Source: Trueperaceae bacterium (GTDB taxonomy: Bacteria; Deinococcota; Deinococci; Deinococcales; Trueperaceae). Taken from it: a DNA stretch of 33,329 nt. Of the stretch, positions 16,120 to 22,398 are shown piece by piece. The notes below the pieces were generated by a model. That model did not search any database and was not told the origin of the DNA. It worked only from the letters and a program-made list of their open reading frames with translations. The stretch's first letter is position 1. The number at the start of each line of letters is the position of its first letter. The position numbers were made by a program, and so were the translations under genes. The stretch spans positions 1 through 33,329 of the forward strand of contig JAABSI010000028.1 of the NCBI GenBank assembly GCA_011390455.1. Reading direction: 5' to 3'.

Positions 16120-16165
16120 GGCCCGAACGCCGGGCCCGCCATCTCCTACGCGAGCCCTGGTCGAC

Positions 16166-16777
16166 ATGAGCGAGACCGCCCACCCCCTCCACCCCCTGCC
16201 GACGGTCGGTCCGTGCCGTCGCGCGAGCCTTGCGCCCTACTGCGATCGGGTGCGCATGCGCTTGTCGCCGGACCGCTACGCCCACGTGCTGCGGGTCGCC
16301 GAGCTCGCCGAGCAGATCGCGCTCGCCAACCGCTTCGACGCGGGCGAACTGCGCGCCACGTGCCTCGCGGCCGTGCTCCACGACGTCGCTCGGGAGGAGT
16401 CGCCGGCGCGGCTGTTCGAGTTGGCGCCGCCGGAGAGCGACCTGGAGCGTTCGCACCCCATGGCGCTGCACGGGCGCGCCGGGCGCGTGGTGGCGGAAGC
16501 GTGGGGGGTGACCGACGAGCGCGTCCTCGACGCGATCGAGGGGCACGTCAACGGTCCGCGCCCCGGCAACCGGGTGGCGATGGCGCTGTACGTCGCCGAC
16601 GTGTCCGAACCCGGGCGAGGGGTCAACGACGACGTCCGGGCCATGGCGATGACGAACCTGGAGCGCGCGTTCCGGCGGGCGCTCGAGGCGAAGATCCGGT
16701 ATCTGACCGGTCGCGGCAAGGCCGTCCATCCGCGTACGCTGCAGGTGCATGACGATCTCACCGAACCCACCCCCTGA
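16166..16777 (+). CDS. yqeK: YqeK-like HD hydrolase (symmetrical Ap4A hydrolase family)
   Basis: A 203-residue HD-domain protein of the YqeK family, which hydrolyses diadenosine tetraphosphate symmetrically to ADP. Metal ligands visible in order are His in RYAHVLRVAE, the HD pair in AAVLHDVAREE, His in HPMALHGRAG, His in IEGHVNG, and the Asp of ALYVADVSEPGRG, equivalent to the family YxADxxEPxR block. The first 30 residues are a non-conserved extension. No good ribosome binding site precedes the ATG. The 3' end overlaps the LCP gene by 29 bases. nadD, the usual companion, is not present. Confidence 0.86.
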   Translation: MSETAHPLHPLPTVGPCRRASLAPYCDRVRMRLSPDRYAHVLRVAELAEQIALANRFDAGELRATCLAAVLHDVAREESPARLFELAPPESDLERSHPMALHGRAGRVVAEAWGVTDERVLDAIEGHVNGPRPGNRVAMALYVADVSEPGRGVNDDVRAMAMTNLERAFRRALEAKIRYLTGRGKAVHPRTLQVHDDLTEPTP

Positions 16778-18095
16778 TCCGGCCCGCGCGCGCCGGCGCC
16801 GGTCGCGGCTGCTCCAACTGTTGGGGCTGGTCGTCGCGGCGGTCGGGCTGGTGGGCTTCTGGCTCGACCGCGACATCGCCCGCACCGAGCTCAACGAGTT
16901 CCAGCGCGAGCTGCTCGGCGTCGACGCAGGCACCACCGTCTACAGCTTCGTGCTCGCGGGGCGCGACCGCCTCTACTACCCGGAACTCAGCACGCCCGTG
17001 TACGGCGCCGGCGGCGCGATCGTCGGCTGGAACTACGCGGGCCCGCGCGGGCTCGACGGCAACCTGACCGACACCATCCTCTACGTCTCGGTGGTGGGCG
17101 ACGAGGTCACCCTGATCGCCATCCCGCGCGACCTCTACCTCGATGCCTGGCAGACGAAGATCAACGGGATGTACGCCTATCAGGGGGCGGAGGGGCTGCG
17201 GCGCACCGTCGAGGAGCTGCTCGGGTTGCCGGTCGACTACTACGCGGTGATCAACCTCGACCTGTTCGCCAACGTGGTGGACGCGCTGGGCGGCGTCGAG
17301 GTGAACGTGCCCTACCGCATGCTCTATTCGGATCGCGCCGCAGGGCTCCACATCGACCTGCGGCCGGGTCCGCAGGTGCTCGACGGCTCCGCCGCGTCCG
17401 GCTTCGTGCGCTTCCGCGAGACCGTGCGCGGCGACCTCGACCGGCTCGACAACGTCAAGAGCCTCGCCTACGCGATGCTGCAGCGGGTCCGGGACCTCAA
17501 CGTGCGGGCGGTCACGGTCGTGCCGGAACTGATCGACGTGTTCTTCGCCGACGTCGAGACCAACGCGAGCCCGACGCTCGTGCGCGAACTGCTGCCCCGC
17601 CTGGCGCGCTTCGAGCTGCGCTCGGCCACCCTGCCCACGTACGAGGCGGAGGGCTCCAGCGCCGTGTTCCTCGACCGGCGCGAGGTCGAGGCGTTCCTGG
17701 CCGCGACCTTCGGCGGCGAGGCGCGTGCCTGGGTCGACGCGCCCGAGGCCACCGTCCACGTCGTCGACCGCAGCGGCCGTGAGGGGACCGGCGATGCGGT
17801 CCTGGATCAACTCGTGGCCATGGGCGTCCCCGAGGAGCATCTGGTCCTCACCGAGGCCTCCTTCGACCCGGCGCCCAGCCGCTTGGTCGTGACCGCGCCC
17901 CATTGGAGCGACGCCGACTACTACGCGGCGCTGCTCGGCATCGGCAAGCAGCAGATCGACCGGCTCCCCGCCGTCGCGGGACGCGCCGTCGGCATCCAGC
18001 TCGTCTTGGGCGACGACGCCCCCACCCCCAACCCCGAACCCCCCGTCTTCGCCCCCGCCGACCTGGCGGTGGCGCCGTCCGATCCGGCGCCCTGA
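16749..18095 (+). CDS. LytR-CpsA-Psr (LCP) family protein
   Basis: A 448-residue LCP protein, the family of membrane-anchored phosphotransferases that attach polymers such as teichoic acid or polysaccharide to peptidoglycan. A cytoplasmic Pro/Arg-rich tail is followed by one TM helix (about 20-38) and the LCP domain (about 60-250). Signature blocks are LTDTILYVSVV, LIAIPRDLYLD, KINGMYAYQGAEGLRRTVEELLG, VDALGGVEVNV and RFRETVRGDLDRLDNV, with the catalytic-type Arg and Asp residues in place. A LytR_C domain (about 330-425, VHVVDRSGREGTGDAVL) and a Pro-rich tail complete it. Placement between yqeK and rsfS is a recurring arrangement. Confidence 0.9.
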   Translation: MTISPNPPPDPARARRRRSRLLQLLGLVVAAVGLVGFWLDRDIARTELNEFQRELLGVDAGTTVYSFVLAGRDRLYYPELSTPVYGAGGAIVGWNYAGPRGLDGNLTDTILYVSVVGDEVTLIAIPRDLYLDAWQTKINGMYAYQGAEGLRRTVEELLGLPVDYYAVINLDLFANVVDALGGVEVNVPYRMLYSDRAAGLHIDLRPGPQVLDGSAASGFVRFRETVRGDLDRLDNVKSLAYAMLQRVRDLNVRAVTVVPELIDVFFADVETNASPTLVRELLPRLARFELRSATLPTYEAEGSSAVFLDRREVEAFLAATFGGEARAWVDAPEATVHVVDRSGREGTGDAVLDQLVAMGVPEEHLVLTEASFDPAPSRLVVTAPHWSDADYYAALLGIGKQQIDRLPAVAGRAVGIQLVLGDDAPTPNPEPPVFAPADLAVAPSDPAP

Positions 18096-18113
18096 GCGCC
18101 CCGAGGAGCCCGC

Positions 18114-18509
18114 GTGACCGAACCCACCGTTGATGCCGCCGTCCGACCCGACGCCACCCCCGCCTCCGCCGTGCCCGCCGAGGTCCAGGCGATCGTCGAC
18201 GCGCTCGACGACAAGCGCGCGCTCGACGTCGCCGTGCTCCACCTCGAGGAGGTCTCGGACTCCCTCGACTGGTTCGTCGTCGCGACGGGCGAGTCCTCGC
18301 TCCAACTGCAGGCGATGGAGGGCGAGGTGCGCGAGCGCCTCAAGGCGACGGGCGCCCGGCTGAAGGCCGTCGAGGGCCCGTCGGCGCGGTGGGTGCTGAT
18401 GGACTACGGCGGGGTGGTCGCGCATCTGATGAGCGCCGAAGCGCGCGAGTTCTACGACCTCGAGGGGCTGTGGGCCGACGCGCCGCGTGTCCCGGTGGTC
18501 CCGAGCTGA
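18114..18509 (+). CDS. rsfS: Ribosomal silencing factor RsfS
   Basis: A 131-residue RsfS (Iojap/DUF143) protein that binds L14 on the 50S subunit and blocks subunit joining in stationary or starved cells. Family blocks are KRALDVAVLHL, DWFVVATGESSLQLQAMEGEV and WVLMDYGGVVAHLMSAEAREFYDLEGLWADA. A GTG start is preceded by GAGGAG at six bases. The N-terminal 20 residues are a non-conserved Ala/Pro segment. It is 18 bases after the LCP gene, and its end is overlapped by the yraN frame. Confidence 0.95.
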   Translation: MTEPTVDAAVRPDATPASAVPAEVQAIVDALDDKRALDVAVLHLEEVSDSLDWFVVATGESSLQLQAMEGEVRERLKATGARLKAVEGPSARWVLMDYGGVVAHLMSAEAREFYDLEGLWADAPRVPVVPS

Positions 18510-18859
18510 CCGCCGCCGCTCCGGCCCCCCATTGGGCGGAGCGCCTCGCCCGCGCCGAGCTCGAAGCGCGCGGTCTGGTCACGCTCGACGCCAACGTGCG
18601 CAGCCGCGGCGGCGAGCTCGATCTGGTGATGCAGGAGGGCGGGGCGGTCGTCTTCGTCGAGGTCCGCCAGCGCGGTCGCGGAGCCTTCGGCGGGGCGGCC
18701 GAGAGCCTCGACGCCCGCAAGCAGGCGAAGGTGCGGCGCGCGGCGGAGCGCTGGCTCGCCCGCCACGGCCGCCACGAGGACCCGGTGCGCTTCGACGCCT
18801 TCCTCGTGGACGGCGACGAGCCCGCCCCCTCGGTGCGCCACGTGCGCGACGCGTTCTGA
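18470..18859 (+). CDS. YraN/UPF0102 nuclease-like protein
   Basis: A UPF0102 (YraN) protein with the nuclease-like fold: HWAERLARAELEARG (helix 1), then NVRSRGGELDLVMQEGGAVVFVEVRQR, which carries the Glu, Asp and Glu residues of the putative active site (family GEIDLI...FVEVK; Lys is Arg here), and the following KQAKVRRAAERWL helix. The conserved part begins about residue 16. No ATG fits. The nearest canonical start is GTG 18470, inside rsfS (40-base overlap); a CTG at 18506 would give the family's normal start. The ATG at 18389 is too far upstream. The function in DNA processing is unproven. Confidence 0.75.
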   Translation: MGRRAACPGGPELTAAAPAPHWAERLARAELEARGLVTLDANVRSRGGELDLVMQEGGAVVFVEVRQRGRGAFGGAAESLDARKQAKVRRAAERWLARHGRHEDPVRFDAFLVDGDEPAPSVRHVRDAF

Positions 18860-18887
18860 TGGCGCCGCCCGCGATCGGTGCCCGTCC

Positions 18888-20405
18888 ATGAAGCGCATCG
18901 CGATCGTCGACGTCGGCTCGAACACCGCCAAGCTCATCGCCCTGGCCTACGAGCCCGGTCGCTCCTGGCGGCAGCTCGACGAACTGCGCGCCGTGGTGCG
19001 CCTCTCGGAAGGGCTCGAGGAGGGGGGCGAGCTGGGCGCCAAGCCGTTCGCCCGCGGCCTGGCCGCGCTGCGCACCTTCGCCAGCTACGCGGAGGCCGCG
19101 GAGGTCGACGACCTCGTCGCGACCACCACCAGCGCGGTGCGCGACGCCACCAACGGCGCGGCGTTCGTCGCCGCCGCAGCCGACCTGGGCGTCGACCTGC
19201 GGGTCCTGAGCGGCGAGGACGAGGCGCGCATCGGTGCGCTGGCGGTGGCCAACGGCCTCGGGGTGCACGACGCCGTCACGCTCGACCTCGGCGGCGGCAG
19301 CTTCCAGCTGGCCGAGCTCCGCGGTCGGCGCTGGCGCCGCGGGGCCAGCTGGCCGCTCGGCGCGGTGCGCACCACCGAGCGTTACCTGCGCGGCGACCCG
19401 CCCAAGGGGAAGGGCATCAAGGCGCTCGCCGCGGCCACCCGCGAGGCGGTCGCTCCGTGGTTCGCGGCCTCCGGCGCCACCACCACCTTCGTCGGCGTCG
19501 GCGGGACCCTGCGCAACCTCGCGAACGTCCACCAGAAGCGCGTCGGCTACCCCCTCGACCTGCTCCACGGTTACCGCTTGCCCGCCGCCGACCTGCAGCA
19601 GATCGCGCGCGACCTCGCCGCCATGACGACGGCCGAGCGCGCGGCCGTACCGGGCCTCAACCGCGACCGCGCCGACATCGTCGCCGCCGGCGCGATCGTG
19701 ATCGCCCAGGTCGTCGCCGCCGCGGGCGTGCCGGAGGTGCTGGTCTCGGGCCAGGGCTTGCGGGAGGGGCTCTTCTACCCCCACCTGCTGCCCGACGCGC
19801 CTGATCACCTGCTCGACGACGTCCGCACCTTCTCGGTGCTCAACCTCATGCGCCAGTACCACGACGACCCGGCCCACAACGGACACGTGCGCGCGCTCGC
19901 GCTCGCCTTGTTCGACGCCCTCGAGGGCGTCCATGGCCTCGGTGCGGCGGAGCGCGACCTGCTCGGGCACGCCGCGTGGATCCACGACGTCGGGATGGCC
20001 GTCGACTACTACCGCCACGAGCACCATGGCTTGACCCTGACCCTCGGTCGTGCGCTGCCCGGGTTCGACCACCGCGAGCAGGTGCTGTTGGCGCTGCTCG
20101 TGCGCTACCACCGCAAGGGGACGCCGTCGGCGGACGGCTTCGACGCCGTGCTCGCCCCGGGCGACGTCGACCGGTTGCGGGTGCTCTCGGGCATGCTGAG
20201 GCTGGCCGAGTACCTCGAGCGCGGCAAGGCTCAGCGGGTCACGGGCGTCGACGTCGAGGTCGATGCCGACGAGGTTCGGGTGCACGCCCGCTCGGACGGC
20301 GACGTGCACGTGGAGGTCGAGGCGGCATCGCTCCGGCGCGACCTGTTGGCCTCCGCCCTCGGGCGCCGCGTCGTGGTCCTCGGGCGCGACGAGGTGCCGC
20401 GGTGA
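18888..20405 (+). CDS. Ppx/GppA phosphatase with C-terminal HD domain
   Basis: A 505-residue exopolyphosphatase/guanosine pentaphosphatase of the ASKHA fold. The two phosphate-binding loops are IVDVGSNTAKL (about 6-16) and TLDLGGGSFQLAEL (about 129-142); TTSAVRDATNG and SGEDEAR blocks are also typical, and VGVGGTLRNLA follows. From about residue 310 an HD-type helical domain follows, with HVRALALALFD, HAAWIHDVGMAVDYYRHEHHG and LLVRYHRKGTPS carrying the metal ligands. It should hydrolyse polyphosphate and/or pppGpp; which one cannot be decided from sequence. The start codon lacks an obvious ribosome binding site. The stop overlaps the trpF GTG by four bases. Confidence 0.92.
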   Translation: MKRIAIVDVGSNTAKLIALAYEPGRSWRQLDELRAVVRLSEGLEEGGELGAKPFARGLAALRTFASYAEAAEVDDLVATTTSAVRDATNGAAFVAAAADLGVDLRVLSGEDEARIGALAVANGLGVHDAVTLDLGGGSFQLAELRGRRWRRGASWPLGAVRTTERYLRGDPPKGKGIKALAAATREAVAPWFAASGATTTFVGVGGTLRNLANVHQKRVGYPLDLLHGYRLPAADLQQIARDLAAMTTAERAAVPGLNRDRADIVAAGAIVIAQVVAAAGVPEVLVSGQGLREGLFYPHLLPDAPDHLLDDVRTFSVLNLMRQYHDDPAHNGHVRALALALFDALEGVHGLGAAERDLLGHAAWIHDVGMAVDYYRHEHHGLTLTLGRALPGFDHREQVLLALLVRYHRKGTPSADGFDAVLAPGDVDRLRVLSGMLRLAEYLERGKAQRVTGVDVEVDADEVRVHARSDGDVHVEVEAASLRRDLLASALGRRVVVLGRDEVPR

Positions 20406-21019
20406 ACGAGCCGGTCCGGATCAAGGTCTGCGGCCTCACGCGCCCCGAGGACGCGCTGGCGGCGGAGGCGGTCGGCGCCGACGCGCTCGGCGTGATCTTC
20501 GCCGCGGGCTCCAAGCGGCGCGTCGACGTCGACCAGGCGCGGCGCGTGCTCGACCCGGTCGGCCCGTTCGTCGCGCGCGTGGGGGTGTTCGTCGACGCTC
20601 CGGTGCGGGCGGTGCTCGAGGCCGTGCGCGGCGCCCGGCTCAGCGCCGTGCAGCTGCACGGACGCGAGGACGCCGCCACCGTCGCCGAGATCGCCCTTCA
20701 CGTGCCCGTCGTGCGCGCGGTGCGCTGGCGGCCGGGGTTCGATCCCGCCGTCCACGCCGCGGAGCCGATCGCGGCGCTGCTGGTGGATGGACCCGAGCCG
20801 GGCAGCGGGGTCGCGTTCGATTGGACCGTGGCCGCGGCTGCCCTGGCGCGCGGGCCCCGCTGGGTGCTCGCCGGTGGCCTGACGCCAGGCAACGTCGCGC
20901 GGGCCGTGGACCGGCTGCGCCCCTACGGCGTCGACGTCGCCTCGGGGGTGGAGTCGAGTCCCGGCGTCAAGGACCATGCGCTGCTGCGCGCCTTCGTCGC
21001 CGCCGTGCGCGGTGCCTGA
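20402..21019 (+). CDS. trpF: Phosphoribosylanthranilate isomerase
   Basis: A 205-residue (beta/alpha)8-barrel TrpF, the Amadori rearrangement step of tryptophan biosynthesis. The catalytic Cys10 is in KVCGLTRPEDA. VQLHG and LLVDGPEPGSG (catalytic-type Asp) follow, and the phosphate-binding end is LAGGLTPGNVARAV and DVASGVESSPGVKD. The GTG start overlaps the ppx/gppA stop, suggesting coupling. No other trp gene is nearby, so it is a scattered pathway gene. It is the last gene before the DnaA-box region. Confidence 0.96.
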   Translation: MNEPVRIKVCGLTRPEDALAAEAVGADALGVIFAAGSKRRVDVDQARRVLDPVGPFVARVGVFVDAPVRAVLEAVRGARLSAVQLHGREDAATVAEIALHVPVVRAVRWRPGFDPAVHAAEPIAALLVDGPEPGSGVAFDWTVAAAALARGPRWVLAGGLTPGNVARAVDRLRPYGVDVASGVESSPGVKDHALLRAFVAAVRGA

Positions 21020-21053
21020 GCCCCGCGATCGCGCGCCGCACGCGCTTCCGCGG

Positions 21054-21258
21054 ATGTCCACAGCGCGATCGAGTTATCCACAAGGGTGTGGACAAGGCGC
21101 CGGCGCACCGTGAAAGCCGCCTCACAGACCCGCCTTAGCGATTAGGCCCGTCCAGGACGATGCTTCTCGGGCCGGGCGCTCGAGCGGCGCTCCTACCAAA
21201 CGCCGTCGGGCTTGTCAAGCGTCGGCCGGTTATCCACAGAACCGGAGTCTTATCCACA
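21054..21258. promoter_or_regulatory. Cluster of five DnaA-box-like sites in a 360-base gene-free region
   Basis: The gap 21020-21379 holds three perfect TTATCCACA boxes on the + strand (21074-21082, 21230-21238, 21250-21258), one TTGTCCACA on the - strand (21087-21095) and one weaker ATGTCCACA (21054-21062). Spacing is uneven: three sites at the left end, two at the right. The region is not obviously AT-rich and no dnaA, dnaN or parAB lies in the window. Possible roles are DnaA titration, DnaA regulation of the next gene, or a replication origin. Nothing else recognisable lies in the gap except a palindrome CGCTCGAGCG (21177-21186) and a promoter candidate. Confidence 0.75.
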
Positions 21259-21278
21259 CGGCCCGACGGCGGTACACT
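21250..21278 (+). promoter_or_regulatory. Candidate promoter of the cupin gene, overlapped by a DnaA box
   Basis: TACACT (21273-21278) is a good TAnnnT -10. The -35 position 17 bases upstream is TTATCC (21250-21255), a poor match that coincides with a perfect DnaA box. If this is the promoter, DnaA binding would cover the -35. Confidence 0.35.
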
Positions 21279-21379
21279 CAGGGCGTTCGAGGCCCGATCC
21301 GGGTCCGAAGGGGGCGCACGGTGCGCCCGCGAACGCCCGCCGCCCCACTCGGCCCTGCCACGTGCCCCTGGAGGACTCC

Positions 21380-21688
21380 ATGAACGCCATCTCGATCGCC
21401 GACGCCCGCCGCTTCTCCCTCGCCGCGGTGCAGCGCAACGTCCTCGCCGACCTCCCGGGCCTCACCCTCGAGGTGCTCGGGTTCGAGGCCGGTCAACGGC
21501 TCGACGCGTCCGCGCTCGACCGCCCCTGCGCGTACCAGGTGCTCGAGGGCGAAGCGCTCGTCCGCCACGGCGACGACGTCGTGCGGTTGGGCAAGGGGAA
21601 GGTGCTCCCGGTCCCGGCCGGCACCGACCACGCGCTCGAGAACGCCGGCGGCGGCCTGTTGGTGATCCTCGCGACCCGCGGCGGCTGA
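21380..21688 (+). CDS. Small cupin-domain protein
   Basis: A 102-residue single-domain cupin. The second cupin motif is visible as PVPAGTDHALENAGGG (about residues 75-91), preceded by the strand-rich YQVLEGEALVRHGDDVVRLGKGKV. The classic HxH of the first motif is not seen, so metal binding may be reduced or absent. The ribosome binding site CTGGAGGA lies about six bases before the ATG. It stands alone, downstream of the DnaA-box region and convergent with the redoxin gene. Function and substrate are unknown. Confidence 0.75.
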   Translation: MNAISIADARRFSLAAVQRNVLADLPGLTLEVLGFEAGQRLDASALDRPCAYQVLEGEALVRHGDDVVRLGKGKVLPVPAGTDHALENAGGGLLVILATRGG

Positions 21689-21694
21689 ACGCCG

Positions 21695-22279
21695 TCAGGC
21701 GTTGCGCGCCTCGAGGTGCGCCGGCGTCCACTTGACCGTGCAGCCGACCGCCCAGGTCTGGGGCACGGCTACCGGACGGCCGGCGAGCAGGTCCTCGAGC
21801 GCCTCGCGAAGGTCGTGGCGCTCGACCTCGGAGGGGTCCTTCGCGTCGTCGACGCGGCCGTGGTAGCGCAGCCGGCGCTCGCGATCGAACACCAGCACCT
21901 CGGGGGTGCGCACCGTGCGGTAGGCGAGGGCGACCTGCTGGTCCGCGTCCCAGGCGTACGGGAACGCGAGGTCGTGGGCGGTGGCGAAGGCCTGCATGGC
22001 GTCGAACGAGTCGTCCGGGTAGCGCTCCGCGTCGTTGGCGTTCACCATGACGAAGGTCGCGCGGCCGGCGTACGCGCGGGCCAACTGCTGCAGGCGGTCG
22101 AGGTACGCGAGCACGACCGGGCAGTGGTTGCACCCCTGGACGTACACGAACAGCTCGGTATCCACGTCGGCGAGGCGGATGCGGTCGCCGGTCGCGGTCG
22201 GCAGGTCGAAGTCGGGGGCGGCGCTGCCCAGCGGCAGCGCGCCGTTCGGTGCAAGCGGATCGGTCGTGGGGGTCGTCAT
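21695..22279 (-). CDS. Thioredoxin-like redoxin (CNHC type)
   Basis: A 194-residue thioredoxin-fold protein of the AhpC/TSA-redoxin type. The active-site pair is C50-N-H-C53 in VYVQGCNHCPVVLAYLDRL; MVNANDAERYPDDSFDAM, FPYAWDADQQVALAYRTVRTPEVLVFD and YHGRVDDAKDPSEV follow, and the C-terminal GCTVKW block is typical. No signal peptide is visible, so it is probably cytoplasmic. The start was set at MTTPTTDPL because AGGAG lies five bases upstream; the longer open frame to 22420 is a low-complexity Arg/Pro stretch. The gene converges on the cupin gene, with six bases between their ends. Confidence 0.88.
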   Translation of the reverse strand: MTTPTTDPLAPNGALPLGSAAPDFDLPTATGDRIRLADVDTELFVYVQGCNHCPVVLAYLDRLQQLARAYAGRATFVMVNANDAERYPDDSFDAMQAFATAHDLAFPYAWDADQQVALAYRTVRTPEVLVFDRERRLRYHGRVDDAKDPSEVERHDLREALEDLLAGRPVAVPQTWAVGCTVKWTPAHLEARNA

Positions 22280-22323
22280 GACGGCTCCTGTTCCGGATGC
22301 GGGTGCGCGGTAGGCTCGGGGCG

Positions 22324-22329
22324 AGTGTA
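22324..22329 (-). promoter_or_regulatory. Candidate -10 of the redoxin gene
   Basis: TACACT on the - strand, 44 bases upstream of the redoxin ATG. It gives a short leader that contains the good AGGAG site. No convincing -35 was found. Confidence 0.35.
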
Positions 22330-22398
22330 CCGACCCGGACCCGTCCCGCCCGTTCGTCCTCGTGGGCCCCGCCGAAGGCCGACCGCGAGGGGGCCGGC

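Noticed and set aside
18389..18469. ATG at 18389 as the yraN start
   Set aside because: It lies 120 bases inside rsfS and adds an Arg/Gly-rich segment not seen in the family.
21020..21379. Replication origin (oriC) at the DnaA-box cluster
   Set aside because: No dnaA/dnaN, no AT-rich unwinding element, and the ribosomal genes to the left point toward the site. Kept only as one option in the finding on DnaA boxes.
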